In this document: positions 49,796 to 58,378 of the stretch, piece by piece
Layout of the letters: each line of letters starts with the position of its first letter
How positions within the stretch are numbered: position 1 is the stretch's first letter
DNA from: Anaerolinea thermolimosa
Lineage (GTDB): Bacteria > Chloroflexota > Anaerolineae > Anaerolineales > Anaerolineaceae
NCBI RefSeq assembly: GCF_001050195.2
Contig: NZ_DF967965.1
Span: 3,350,892-3,414,891, forward strand
DNA: 64,000 nucleotides
Direction of reading: 5' to 3'
Notes under the pieces: generated by a model
The model's input: the letters and a program-made list of their open reading frames with translations, nothing else
Told to the model about the DNA's origin: nothing
The model's database searches: none
Translations under genes and position numbers: made by a program

Positions 49796-51082
49796 TTAGA
49801 TCCAGCCGCGCAACTGCATCGCCTTGACTACCCGGTCGATGGCCACCATGTAGGCGGCATCGCGCATGCTCACCTGCTGCTGGAGGGACATTTCCAGCAC
49901 GCCTTCAAAGGCCGTGGTAATTTTGTCATCCAGCCGGCTGAGGGCTTCGCCCTTCGACCAGTAATAGTTCATGTCATTCTGCACGCTCTCAAAGTAAGAA
50001 ACCGTCACCCCTCCGGCATTGCAGAGAAAATCGGGCAACACAAAGATTCCGCGTTCCCTGAGCACTTCATCGGCTTCAGGTGTGGTGGGGCCGTTCGCGC
50101 CTTCAGCCACCAGTTTGACGCGCTCGTGAATCAACTGGACGGTTTCGGCGTTGATCTGCCCTTCAAGGGCCGCCGGGATGAGCACGTCCGCTTCTTTACG
50201 AATCCACTCACCGCCCTCTTCGATCCTGTACCCTGCGGCTGAGGCCTGGCTTTTGTTAATCGTGCCATACTGATCCGTGATCGACATCAGGAAGCGCGGA
50301 TCAATGCCATCTTCTTTCGATACGGTGTACGGACAGCGATCGTCACGATCCCAGTACGAAACACACACCACTTTTCCGCCAAGCAACTCGGTAAAACCAA
50401 TGGCGGCGTATTGCGCCACATTGCCGAAGCCCTGAATGGCCGCCCTGCAGCGCGCAGGATCGAGCTTGAGGTGCTTCATCGCCTCACGTACCGTGTAGAT
50501 GACGCCAAAGCCGGTGGCCTCGGTGCGTCCCATCGAGCCCCCGCTCCCCAGGGGTTTGCCCGTAATTACCCCGGGAGTATACTGCCCCACCAGCTTGGAG
50601 TATTCATCCATCATCCAGCCCATCATCTGCGGTGTGGTGCCCACATCAGGGGCAGGCACATCGGTGCGCGGGCCAAGGTTGCGCCACATCACGTCGATAT
50701 AACCGCGGCAGAGGCGTTCTTTCTCCGGGGTTGAAAGAGTTGCCGGGTCGACGATTACCCCGCCTTTGCCGCCCCCCAGAGGGAGATCAGCCACGGCGCA
50801 CTTCCAGGTCATCCACATGGCCAGTGCGCGCACGGTATCGATCGTCTCAGCCGGATGGAAACGGATTCCACCCTTATTGGGGCCGCGCGCATCGTTGTGC
50901 TGCACCCGGAAACCCTCAAAGACGCGAATCGAGCCGTCATCCATACGCACCGGAATGCGGAAATGAAATTCACGCATCGGCCAGCGTAAAATCTCGGCTA
51001 CCTGTGGGTCGAGGTGAAGCAACCCGGCAACATGATCGAACTGTCGTTGCGCCATTTCAAAAGCGTTGGTTTGTCCTGCCAT
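49796..51082 (-). CDS. gdhA: glutamate dehydrogenase (Glu/Leu/Phe/Val dehydrogenase family)
   Basis: 428 residues from ATG 51082 with AGGAG 8 nt upstream; a GTG 9 nt earlier overlaps the binding site. It interconverts glutamate and 2-oxoglutarate plus ammonium. Visible are YGF-type N-terminal strand RVFEGFRVQHNDARGPNKGG, the catalytic-site WMTWKCAVADLPLGGGKGG (its Lys residues near 95-108), PDVGTTPQMMGWMMDEY and the nucleotide-binding AIQGFGNVAQYAA near 213-225. The length suits the hexameric small type. A promoter ~150 nt upstream and a terminator-like hairpin in the leader suggest attenuation. Confidence 0.95.
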   Translation of the reverse strand: MAGQTNAFEMAQRQFDHVAGLLHLDPQVAEILRWPMREFHFRIPVRMDDGSIRVFEGFRVQHNDARGPNKGGIRFHPAETIDTVRALAMWMTWKCAVADLPLGGGKGGVIVDPATLSTPEKERLCRGYIDVMWRNLGPRTDVPAPDVGTTPQMMGWMMDEYSKLVGQYTPGVITGKPLGSGGSMGRTEATGFGVIYTVREAMKHLKLDPARCRAAIQGFGNVAQYAAIGFTELLGGKVVCVSYWDRDDRCPYTVSKEDGIDPRFLMSITDQYGTINKSQASAAGYRIEEGGEWIRKEADVLIPAALEGQINAETVQLIHERVKLVAEGANGPTTPEADEVLRERGIFVLPDFLCNAGGVTVSYFESVQNDMNYYWSKGEALSRLDDKITTAFEGVLEMSLQQQVSMRDAAYMVAIDRVVKAMQLRGWI

Positions 51083-51127
51083 ACGGTTCACTCCTGGTTA
51101 AGTGGAAAGACATGGAAATGAGAAGCC

Positions 51128-51162
51128 AAAAAATAAGCGGGCACGACGGATCGCGCCCGCTT
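51128..51162 (-). terminator. terminator-like hairpin in the gdhA leader
   Basis: Stem AAGCGGGC (51135-51142) with GCCCGCTT (51155-51162), followed on the minus strand by ATTTTTTGG. It is 46 nt before the gdhA ATG, downstream of a predicted promoter and ~165 nt after the upstream TPR gene. It either ends the TPR transcript or attenuates gdhA. Confidence 0.75.
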
Positions 51163-51229
51163 GCTTTCGCTTCTATGGTCGGCTCGGAAGCTCATAATGC
51201 TCCTGCACCCTCCGTACTCTTTCCCTTTT

Positions 51230-51258
51230 ACGATACCATCTTTGCAATGGTCTGACAA
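51230..51258 (-). promoter_or_regulatory. candidate gdhA promoter
   Basis: On the minus strand TTGTCA (51253-51258), a 17-nt spacer and TATCGT (51230-51235), giving a predicted start near 51223 and a leader of about 140 nt that contains the terminator-like hairpin. Confidence 0.45.
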
Positions 51259-51327
51259 TGGATGAACCTCCATGTTCTGGATGATGAGCATCGTAAAACT
51301 CGGGTGAAATGTCAGGTCTTGTAGATT

Positions 51328-53040
51328 TTAAGCGGTCAGAGCATCACACCGGGAAATTCTTTCCCGCAGGTCAAGAATGCGCGGATGGTGCGGCGGGAAG
51401 ACCTGTGAAAGCACCTCCAGCGCCCCCGAAAAGGCCGCCCGGGCCTCAGCCCACCGACCCAGCGCCTGGAGAGCCGTACCACAGTTGGTTTGAATGCTGG
51501 CCTGCTCCACCGGCTGGCGGGCAAAGGCTTCACGCGCCCCTGCCAGCGCCCGCTCAAAAAAGCCCAGCGCCTCGGCGGCCTTTCCCTGAGCCAGAAGCGC
51601 CATTCCCACACCATTGAGACGGCTCACACAGCGGGGATGGGTTTCTCCAAAGGCGGGTAGCTCAATCTCCAGGGCCTGCCGGTAGGCAGCCTCGGCGGCG
51701 GCATATTCGTTGCGCGCCATGTGAATGCGCGCCAGGTTAGCATAACGCACGGCCACGTTGGGGTGGTTCTCTCCCAGCCTGGCCTGGTCAATCGCCAGCG
51801 CCCGCTCTACAGCAGCCTGCGCTCCGCTCAGATCACCGCTCCGGCGCAGCACCTCACCCAGGTTGCTGATGAGCGCGGCCACAGTGGGATGGTCATGCCC
51901 CAGGGCCGCCTCACAGACGCGCGCAGCGTGGTCAAGCGACATGCGCGCGGCCATCAGTTTGCCCTGCATCTGCATTACAGCCCCCATGTTGCCAATCACC
52001 AGCCCCACGCTGAGGTGCTTTGGCCCGTACAATCCCTGCAGGATCACCAGAGCCTGATTAAACGCGTGCAGAGCCTCGTCCAGCCGCCCCATTTGCTGGC
52101 AGGTATGACCCAGGTTATTCCACAACGACCCAACCAGGGGATGGCGTTTGCCAAACAATCCCGCAAAGGTCTCCAGCGCGGCCCGGGTCGCCTGCTCAGC
52201 GGCAGAGAAATGGCCCTGAGCGCGCAGAATCTCTCCCTGGTTGGCCAGGTCTCGTGCGGTGGCCGGGTGCCGGTCGCCAAATACCGTGCGGTCAATCGCC
52301 AGTGCCCGCTCCACCAGGGTCTGAGCCTCAGACAGCTCGCCCGCCGAGAGCAAAGCCACAGCCAGATCGTTGGCGTCACGTGCAGTGGCCGGGTGTAAAG
52401 GCCCGCGGTGAGCTTCATCGAGCGCCAGGGCCTGGCGGTGATGTTGAATGGCCGCATCGAGCTGGCTCAGATCGCGCTCCATCGTTCCCAGGTGGTTAAG
52501 CACGGTAGCCAGAAGCGGGTCGGCCGGAGCCAGATGAGCTTCGGCCAGCTCCAGCGCCTCCTGCAAGGATTGCAGGGCTTCTACCGGGCGGCCCTGTTCC
52601 TGCCGGAGCAGCCCTTTCTCGACCAGCCCCGAGATGCGCTCCGAAACACCCACTCTGCCGTGGGTTTCGATGCTCTCCCATGCACCATCAAACATGGCTT
52701 CAGCCGCGGCAAGCTCACCCAGTTCACGCAGGAGGGCGGCCAGGTAAAGGCGGGTTGAGGGAGTATCCGCCAGGTTGAAACTGCGTTCCAGGGCATTCCG
52801 TGCGGCCGGGAAATCCGCCACTGCCTGATACATCCGCCCGAGGCACTGCCACAGAGCCGCCGCAGCCGGGGGGTCTTTCTCTTCACCTGCCAGCGCATGG
52901 GCTTCCAACGCCGGCAACGATTCCCGGAAGGCGCAGGGCGTGGCCGACTCAACACACCCGCACACCACCTCCGCCAGCCGCGCCAGGGGCGGGGCATCGG
53001 CGGTGAGGAGTTCCTCAAGAGAAGGCTGAAAAGCACTCAC
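51328..53040 (-). CDS. tetratricopeptide-repeat protein (kinesin-light-chain-like repeats)
   Basis: 570 residues built almost wholly of ~42-residue TPR_12-type repeats from about residue 170 on, with the recurring pattern HPxTAxxxxNLxxxxxxxGxxxxAxxxxxxAL (for example GDRHPATARDLANQGEIL and GKRHPLVGSLWNNLGHTC). Residues 1-165 are helical and less regular. There is no signal peptide, membrane helix or catalytic domain, so it is a cytosolic scaffold. Its stop is ~165 nt before the gdh leader hairpin and its start is only 4 nt from the folK-folP stop, so it may be co-transcribed with folate genes. Confidence 0.88.
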   Translation of the reverse strand: MSAFQPSLEELLTADAPPLARLAEVVCGCVESATPCAFRESLPALEAHALAGEEKDPPAAAALWQCLGRMYQAVADFPAARNALERSFNLADTPSTRLYLAALLRELGELAAAEAMFDGAWESIETHGRVGVSERISGLVEKGLLRQEQGRPVEALQSLQEALELAEAHLAPADPLLATVLNHLGTMERDLSQLDAAIQHHRQALALDEAHRGPLHPATARDANDLAVALLSAGELSEAQTLVERALAIDRTVFGDRHPATARDLANQGEILRAQGHFSAAEQATRAALETFAGLFGKRHPLVGSLWNNLGHTCQQMGRLDEALHAFNQALVILQGLYGPKHLSVGLVIGNMGAVMQMQGKLMAARMSLDHAARVCEAALGHDHPTVAALISNLGEVLRRSGDLSGAQAAVERALAIDQARLGENHPNVAVRYANLARIHMARNEYAAAEAAYRQALEIELPAFGETHPRCVSRLNGVGMALLAQGKAAEALGFFERALAGAREAFARQPVEQASIQTNCGTALQALGRWAEARAAFSGALEVLSQVFPPHHPRILDLRERISRCDALTA

Positions 53041-53044
53041 AAAG

Positions 53045-54391
53045 TTACTTTACCACATTTTCTGCACCGGGAGCGCGCCGGATGGCGTCGGTCATCCGCG
53101 CAACCTGTACGATAAACCCCACATCGTGCACGCGCAGAATGTCGGCCCCGTGGAGAATTCCCACCACGCAGGCCGCGGCAGTGCCCGGCAGACGTTCGGC
53201 AGGGGGCACATTCAGGGTATACCCGATGAAAGACTTGCGAGACACCCCCAGCAACAGAGGAAAGCCAAGTGCCTTGACCTCATCCAGCCGGTTGATGAGC
53301 TCCAGATTCTGCTCCACGGTTTTCCCGAAGCCAATACCGGGGTCGAGGATGATCTGTTCATCGCGCACACCCGCCTCCCGCGCCAGGGTCACGCTTTCCA
53401 TCAACTCGGCCTTCACCTCACCGAGCAGATCTCGGTAGGGCATACCCACGTAACGCCCTCCCAATCGTTCCTGCAATTCGGCATACGCCGGTTGACTGCG
53501 GTTGTGCATCAGCACGATGGGAACGCCGTACCGCGCGGCAACCTTCCCCAGCGCGGGATCTGCCCGCAGGCCCCATACGTCATTGATCCAGTCGGCACCG
53601 GCCAGCAGCGCCTCTTCGGCCACCCGCGCCTTGTACGTATCCACAGAAATGACGGCGGGGGTTTCACCGGCCAGGGCGCTGACCACCCGTAACACGCGGG
53701 CGAGTTCATCTTCGGCACTCACCGGCTGTGAGCCAGGACGGGTGCTCTCCCCCCCCAGGTCGAGGATATGCGCCCCGGCCTCCACGAAGGCGCGCGCCTG
53801 TTGCAGGGCAGCCTCCAGCGGGTTCACCGCCTGTAAGAGGCCATCGCCTGAGAAGCTGTCGGGCGTCAGGTTAAGGATGCCCATGATCAGAGTCTGCGCG
53901 CCAAAGTTCAGGCGCCTGTAGGGGCGCACGCCGCTTTCTCCGATGGCACTGGCAAGCTGTTCCACCGACTGCCCCAGGACGGGGTGCACGTAATCGGGCG
54001 CCAGATGACGCAGAGGTGTCAGGACAAAGGCACGTTGATGAAGCTGTGGGTGCGGAATTTGCAGGGCGGGGTCGTCCAGCACAAGATGGTCGTAAAAAAG
54101 AATATCCAGGTCAATGAGGCGCGGCCCGAACCGAAAGCTGGGGGTGCGCCCCATGGCGGCCTCGATGCCTTTGAGGTGGTCAAGGAGTTCCAGGGGGGGC
54201 AGGTCGGTTTCGGCCAGCAGGCATTGATTGAGGAAAGCCGGCTGATCGACATATCCCCAGGGGTCGGTCTCGTAGATGGGTGAAGCCGAAAGGACGTCAA
54301 CCTGCGGCGCAAGCCGCTGAATGGCCCTCCGCAGGTTTCCAACCCGGTTGCCCAGGTTGCTTCCCAGGGCAAGCATGACTTTATGTTTCAT
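53045..54391 (-). CDS. folKP: HPPK-DHPS fusion: folate biosynthesis bifunctional enzyme
   Basis: 448 residues joining two consecutive folate enzymes. Residues 1-~160 are 6-hydroxymethyl-dihydropterin pyrophosphokinase (LALGSNLGNRVGNL, YETDPWGYVDQPAFLNQC, RFGPRLIDLDILFYDH). Residues ~165-448 are dihydropteroate synthase (MGILNLTPDSFSGDG, GGESTRPGS, INDVWGL, DPGIGFGKTVEQN and LLGVSRKSFIG). Both sets of motifs are intact. Fusing FolK to FolP is known from eukaryotes and a few bacteria; the order folK-folP matches the reaction order. The start has GAGAGGA upstream. Confidence 0.95.
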   Translation of the reverse strand: MKHKVMLALGSNLGNRVGNLRRAIQRLAPQVDVLSASPIYETDPWGYVDQPAFLNQCLLAETDLPPLELLDHLKGIEAAMGRTPSFRFGPRLIDLDILFYDHLVLDDPALQIPHPQLHQRAFVLTPLRHLAPDYVHPVLGQSVEQLASAIGESGVRPYRRLNFGAQTLIMGILNLTPDSFSGDGLLQAVNPLEAALQQARAFVEAGAHILDLGGESTRPGSQPVSAEDELARVLRVVSALAGETPAVISVDTYKARVAEEALLAGADWINDVWGLRADPALGKVAARYGVPIVLMHNRSQPAYAELQERLGGRYVGMPYRDLLGEVKAELMESVTLAREAGVRDEQIILDPGIGFGKTVEQNLELINRLDEVKALGFPLLLGVSRKSFIGYTLNVPPAERLPGTAAACVVGILHGADILRVHDVGFIVQVARMTDAIRRAPGAENVVK

Positions 54392-54394
54392 GGG

Positions 54395-55021
54395 TTAAAT
54401 CCTCTCAATCAGCACAGCCAGCCCACCCCTGCCTGTGAAGCCAGCCAGCAGGGCCGCAGCGGCTCTGCTCTCCTGCAGGGCACGCATCAACCGCGCCGCC
54501 AGCGTCAGATCGGCCTCACCGGGAACCAGAGCCGCTCCCGCGAAACCCTCGGGTAACCGTTCTTCGTTCAGCCCTTGAACGCCGACGAACGCGATGCGCG
54601 TCTCTTCTGGCAGGGTTTGCCCCACCTGACGCACCAGAGCGGTGAGGTAAGATTCCTGAGAGGGCCCGCCCGCCGGAAAAGGGGTGACTCGCCCCAGCGG
54701 AGGCAGATTCCAGCGTCCCACCACCGCCGGAGCCCCCATTAAAACCGCCAGCGCTCCATCAGAGCCGTTCTGCCCGAGGATGGCCAGCGTCGATGCGCCA
54801 GCCTGTAAAGTGCGCGCCAGGGCCTGCAATTGAAACAACGCCGCCAGTGGCACGGGCGGCCAGATGAAAACCGGGCACGAGACCGGCAGGCGCGGCAGAT
54901 CATCCCCAAGCCAGTGGACTTCACTCAGCCACTCAGCGCGCGCCCCACCGGCCTGCAACACCGCCTGAACGGCGGCGGCAGGCTCTGCGGCTTCAGCAAA
55001 GGCAAAAAAATAGGCCTCCAT
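54395..55021 (-). CDS. unknown protein, possibly a degenerate thiolase-like fold
   Basis: I do not recognise a named family. The 208 residues are Ala/Leu/Gly-rich without membrane helix or signal. LARTLQAGASTLAILGQNGSDG (in two parts: LARTLQAGASTLAIL, GQNGSDG) and the C-terminal GFTGRGGLAVLIERI look like the buried helix and the last strand of thiolase/ketosynthase domains, but no catalytic Cys, His or Gly-His motif is present. It lies 3 nt upstream of folK-folP and 8 nt downstream of hom, so it is made with them. It may be a non-catalytic relative; confidence in the fold is low. Confidence 0.6.
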   Translation of the reverse strand: MEAYFFAFAEAAEPAAAVQAVLQAGGARAEWLSEVHWLGDDLPRLPVSCPVFIWPPVPLAALFQLQALARTLQAGASTLAILGQNGSDGALAVLMGAPAVVGRWNLPPLGRVTPFPAGGPSQESYLTALVRQVGQTLPEETRIAFVGVQGLNEERLPEGFAGAALVPGEADLTLAARLMRALQESRAAAALLAGFTGRGGLAVLIERI

Positions 55022-55029
55022 AAGAAAGA

Positions 55030-56061
55030 TTACACCCCGCGTAGCGCGTTGATCAGGTCAGCCAGCAGGCCAAAAGCGGTTGTCTCGGGGCCGGGGTCGC
55101 TTTCGACGATCCCCAGTCCCGGCAGCACATCCGTTTCGAACTGAACGTAAGAACTCGTCCCCCCGATGCTGTAAAGCGGCGAATCCGGGCCCACCCGCTG
55201 GGGGGCCACCCTGCCCGTGACCACTCCGCCCTCACGCCGGGCCGAACAGACCAGCTTCCAGCGTTCGCCCGAAGCGCGGGCCTCGGCGATCATTGCCGGG
55301 GTAATGCCACGTATGCCGGTGCGTTCTACCTGCTGGGGTTTGAGGGGTACCCCCATTAGCACCGTGGAAAGGGCCGCCACTTTGATCGCCGCATCCCAGC
55401 CATCCACATCGCCTGAGGGATCGGTTTCAGCAATGCCGATCTTCTGGCAGTAGGCTACCGCCTCATCAAAAGTTTTTCCCTCTTCCATCATTTCCAGGAT
55501 CATGTTGGTGGTGGAGTTAAGGATCCCCCGAAAACCGCGCAATTCAGCCGCCGGGAGCGAGCCGCGGAAGAGGGAGAAAATAGGAGCACCGTCCATCACC
55601 GCCGACTCGAAGAGAAACCGCCGCCCCTTCTGAGCCGCCAGGGCGCTCAACTCGGCAAAGGCATGCACCACCGGGCCCTTGTTGGCCGTGATGGCGTGCA
55701 TACCGCATTCGAGCGCCGTGCGCAGATGATCAATGGCTGGCTGGCCGGTTTCCACGTTGACAGGTGTATTCTCGAAGAGCACATCACCCTGGCAGGCGCG
55801 GATAAACTCAGAACGGCTGGCGGGCACCGGGAGCGCCGTGAGGGCCTCCAGGTTCTGGCCACTTTCCACCAGCGCAAGGGCGCGCTCCAGGTCAAGCCCG
55901 GCAGGATCGATAGCCGCGCCGCGCCTTCCGGTAGCAATGCCGTTCACCTGAAAGGTAAAACCATATTGATCGGCCAGCAGAGAGCGCTTGCGTAGAAGCA
56001 GGCGCGCCAGGGCGCGTCCCACATTCCCAAACCCGACCATAACGATGCGAATGTGTGTCAT
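55030..56061 (-). CDS. hom: homoserine dehydrogenase
   Basis: 343 residues, converts aspartate semialdehyde to homoserine on the way to threonine and methionine. N-terminal Rossmann motif VMVGFGNVGRALARLLLRK (residues ~7-25), ITANKGPVVHAFAEL near 128-142, catalytic-domain ILNSTTNMILEMMEEGKTFD near 186-205 and AETDPSGDVDGWDAAIK near 215-231. The usual ACT domain is missing, so feedback control by threonine is not expected. GGAGG precedes the ATG. It heads a possible hom-unknown-folKP-TPR unit. Confidence 0.94.
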   Translation of the reverse strand: MTHIRIVMVGFGNVGRALARLLLRKRSLLADQYGFTFQVNGIATGRRGAAIDPAGLDLERALALVESGQNLEALTALPVPASRSEFIRACQGDVLFENTPVNVETGQPAIDHLRTALECGMHAITANKGPVVHAFAELSALAAQKGRRFLFESAVMDGAPIFSLFRGSLPAAELRGFRGILNSTTNMILEMMEEGKTFDEAVAYCQKIGIAETDPSGDVDGWDAAIKVAALSTVLMGVPLKPQQVERTGIRGITPAMIAEARASGERWKLVCSARREGGVVTGRVAPQRVGPDSPLYSIGGTSSYVQFETDVLPGLGIVESDPGPETTAFGLLADLINALRGV

Positions 56062-56104
56062 AAATCCTCCAGAAAACCAGTGATATCCACCACGCAGATT
56101 TGCT

Positions 56105-56824
56105 TCAGACCGGCGGCCACGGGTAGGGGCGACGGCTGGCCGGAGGATGAGGGAAATGCCCCCGCTCCAGCAGGCGATGCGCCCGTGCCCTCAGCGCCGC
56201 AATCTCCGCCGCGCTCAGGTGGCGTTCCAGCGCCTCACAAAGAGGCTGACCGGCGCCCAGTTTCTCTACCAGGCGCTGAAGGTCTTCCTGCAGGAGCGGT
56301 GGAATCTCTTCTCCGGCGAAGTCCCAGATTACCGTGCGCAGTTTATCCTCCACGTGAAAACATAACCCCTGATCAATCAACCAGATATGCCCGGAAGCGT
56401 CGATGAGCACGTGCCCGCCCTTGCGGTCGGCGTTGTTGGCCAGCAGATCAAAGAGGGCTGCCGGGCGCAGGCGTTGTTTTTCTTCCGGAGTGAAGTTAAA
56501 GTAATGGTGCTCGGGGTCGTGGTCAACAAAGTATTGCAGAGAACCCGGCCCCAGCGGAGCCTTGCGCCGGTAAACAGTGGGGGGCACCAGCTCCCAGCCC
56601 AGGGCCTCACTGAGCAGGTAGGCCGCGGCTTCGCGATGTGCCAGACTGCCGGAAGGGAAGTCCCACAGAGGTTGCTCGCCGCGCACCGGTTTATACACCA
56701 CTTTAAAAGCCGCCTCTGCATGGTGCACCTCGCCCAGAAAGGTGTAATTGGAGCCGCTCAGGAACTGCCCCTGAAGCTCCACCTTTCCTTCTCGAAGGGC
56801 GGTCAGAATCAACCTCTTATCCAT
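56105..56824 (-). CDS. SCO1664-family protein (TIGR03843 type)
   Basis: 239 residues. It has a PI3/4-kinase-like or HipA-like core: FKVVYKPVRGEQPLWDFPSG (Lys in the ATP-lobe position), LLANNADRKGGHVLID and HIWLIDQGLCFH, which line up with the HRD-like and DFG-like positions. The family is known from Actinobacteria, beside a DUF3090 gene as here. The substrate is not known. It is 89 nt after the DUF3090 gene and 43 nt before hom. No ribosome binding site is obvious at the start. Confidence 0.88.
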   Translation of the reverse strand: MDKRLILTALREGKVELQGQFLSGSNYTFLGEVHHAEAAFKVVYKPVRGEQPLWDFPSGSLAHREAAAYLLSEALGWELVPPTVYRRKAPLGPGSLQYFVDHDPEHHYFNFTPEEKQRLRPAALFDLLANNADRKGGHVLIDASGHIWLIDQGLCFHVEDKLRTVIWDFAGEEIPPLLQEDLQRLVEKLGAGQPLCEALERHLSAAEIAALRARAHRLLERGHFPHPPASRRPYPWPPV

Positions 56825-56913
56825 ACGGATGATCGCTTCGTGCCTCTGCCGTAGCAGAGGGATGAGCCCACCGGCTTACGAAAACCAGCCTGTACTGCCA
56901 GCCAAAACGGCGA

Positions 56914-57471
56914 TCAGTGCTTGTGACCGTTACGTTTGGGGCAGAAGTGCCCCGATGGGTCCATCGGCTGGCCACAGTAGGGGCAGATAGGCCGCCCCTG
57001 GGCCGCCACCTGCAGCCCCCAGCGGCACATGGCGCGCAACTGGGAACGCGTGCACCAGAGACGCACCACCCCCGCCTCCGATTCTTCTTCGGATTCCACA
57101 TCCTCATCAGCGCGTTCTACTTCACCGGCGATGAGCTCACGGGCAATGAGCACGACCCGATCCTGATCGGAGTCGTACGCCAGGGCCAGTTCGCCGACCC
57201 GGAAAAGCGGATCAACCGGTGGATGAATCCGCATGCGGGCTTCGTCGTACTCGGGAGAGGCTTCAGGTAAATGGGGAAACTGCTGGGCAAGCTCCGCCAG
57301 AAAATCTTCCACGCCCAGAGCGAGGGTTTGAATTTGCACTTTTTCAACGATCAGGGTCACCGTCTCGGCACCTTTGGTAGCCTGAATGTAAAACACACGC
57401 TGACCGGGCTTGCCGATGGCGTCTGTGGTGATATGATCGACCGGGTTCAGGTCCAATTCAATACGTGGCAT
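56914..57471 (-). CDS. DUF3090-family protein with zinc-binding C-terminus
   Basis: 185 residues of the TIGR03847 type. Residues 1-~130 carry the family core (GQRVFYIQATKG, VSLIVEKVQ-like VTLIVEKVQIQTLALG, and RVGELALAYD). An acidic linker EDVESEEESEAG leads to LWCTRSQLRAMC and the C-terminal zinc-like GRPICPYCGQPMDPSGHFC. In Actinobacteria DUF3090 sits with SCO1664-family and phosphatase genes and mshC; here only the SCO1664 partner is present. AAGGAG precedes the ATG, and TATACT lies ~15 nt before that. Confidence 0.88.
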   Translation of the reverse strand: MPRIELDLNPVDHITTDAIGKPGQRVFYIQATKGAETVTLIVEKVQIQTLALGVEDFLAELAQQFPHLPEASPEYDEARMRIHPPVDPLFRVGELALAYDSDQDRVVLIARELIAGEVERADEDVESEEESEAGVVRLWCTRSQLRAMCRWGLQVAAQGRPICPYCGQPMDPSGHFCPKRNGHKH

Positions 57472-57502
57472 GGGTTCTCGCTCCTTGCGCTAAGTATACC
57501 AA

Positions 57503-58324
57503 TCATTCCAGATGTTGATCTTTCCAGTGTACTACCTCAATCATGTCCGACGCCAGAGGGGGCAGCTCACCATCCAGCAAGCGGGCAATTTGTCCGGCAA
57601 ACGGTTCGGCCTGGCCAGTGGTGAAAAACCTCACCGGCGCCGGGGGACCAGGTGGTGCCAGCCAGCCGCGCGCCGCCAGCACTCGCCCGGTCTGACGGGC
57701 AACGGCGGGGGCAGGGTCAATAACGCGCACTCCCGTTCCGGTGATCTCCTGGATGAGGGGGATGACAAAGGGATAATGGGTACATCCCATGACCACTGTA
57801 TCCATCCCCTGAGCCAGCATGGGGTTGAGCGCCGCCGCAAGAATGGCGCGCGTTCGAGGGCCATTCAAATCGCCGGCTTCAATCTGTCCCACCAGCCCCG
57901 GGCAGGTATCCTGCAGGAGTGTGACCCCGCTGGCAAAGCGCTCCACCACCGAGGCATAGAGTTCTCCCTGAAAGGTTGCCGGAGTGGCCAGCACACCCAC
58001 CACTCCGGAATGGGTGCTTTCTGCCGCAGGTTTAACCGCCGGTTCCATGCCCACAAAAGGGACATCCGGGAAAGTGGCGCGTAAATGGTGCAAGGCCGCT
58101 GCCGAAGCCGTATTGCAGGCCACCACAATACACCGCGCTCCCTGCCGGAGTAAAAAGCGGGTAATTTCCACCGAGAAGGCGCGCACCTCTTCCAGGGGAC
58201 GAGGGCCGTAGGGCACATGCGCCTGGTCAGCCAGGTAAAGGATGGGCTGTGCGGGTAACTGCCACCGCAACGCGCGCAGCACCGAAAGCCCCCCTACCCC
58301 GGAATCGAACATGCCAATGATCAC
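57503..58324 (-). CDS. murI: glutamate racemase
   Basis: 273 residues; makes D-glutamate for peptidoglycan. N-terminus IIGMFDSGVGGLSVLRALRW with the catalytic-site DSGVGG, YGPRPLEEVR near 39, VACNTASAAALHHLR with the first catalytic Cys (~70), and MGCTHYPFVIPLI with the second (~184). The start is a GTG (58324) without a ribosome binding site and with TAAAAT ending 6 nt upstream. The gene sits between the DUF3090 pair and a class-I amidotransferase gene. Its presence implies a peptidoglycan-type wall. Confidence 0.95.
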   Translation of the reverse strand: MIIGMFDSGVGGLSVLRALRWQLPAQPILYLADQAHVPYGPRPLEEVRAFSVEITRFLLRQGARCIVVACNTASAAALHHLRATFPDVPFVGMEPAVKPAAESTHSGVVGVLATPATFQGELYASVVERFASGVTLLQDTCPGLVGQIEAGDLNGPRTRAILAAALNPMLAQGMDTVVMGCTHYPFVIPLIQEITGTGVRVIDPAPAVARQTGRVLAARGWLAPPGPPAPVRFFTTGQAEPFAGQIARLLDGELPPLASDMIEVVHWKDQHLE

Positions 58325-58330
58325 GAATTG

Positions 58331-58336
58331 ATTTTA
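58331..58336 (-). promoter_or_regulatory. -10 box 6 nt before the murI GTG
   Basis: TAAAAT on the minus strand, followed by CAATTC and the GTG start. No Shine-Dalgarno sequence; no clear -35. Confidence 0.35.
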
Positions 58337-58378
58337 ACGGCAAAGTAAACACGCGGGAGAGCCACAGGCCCCTCTTTT

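Noticed and set aside
51128-51223. T-box leader upstream of gdhA
   Set aside because: No AGGGTGGNACCGCG-type antiterminator and no AGAGAG specifier region; only a simple terminator-like hairpin.
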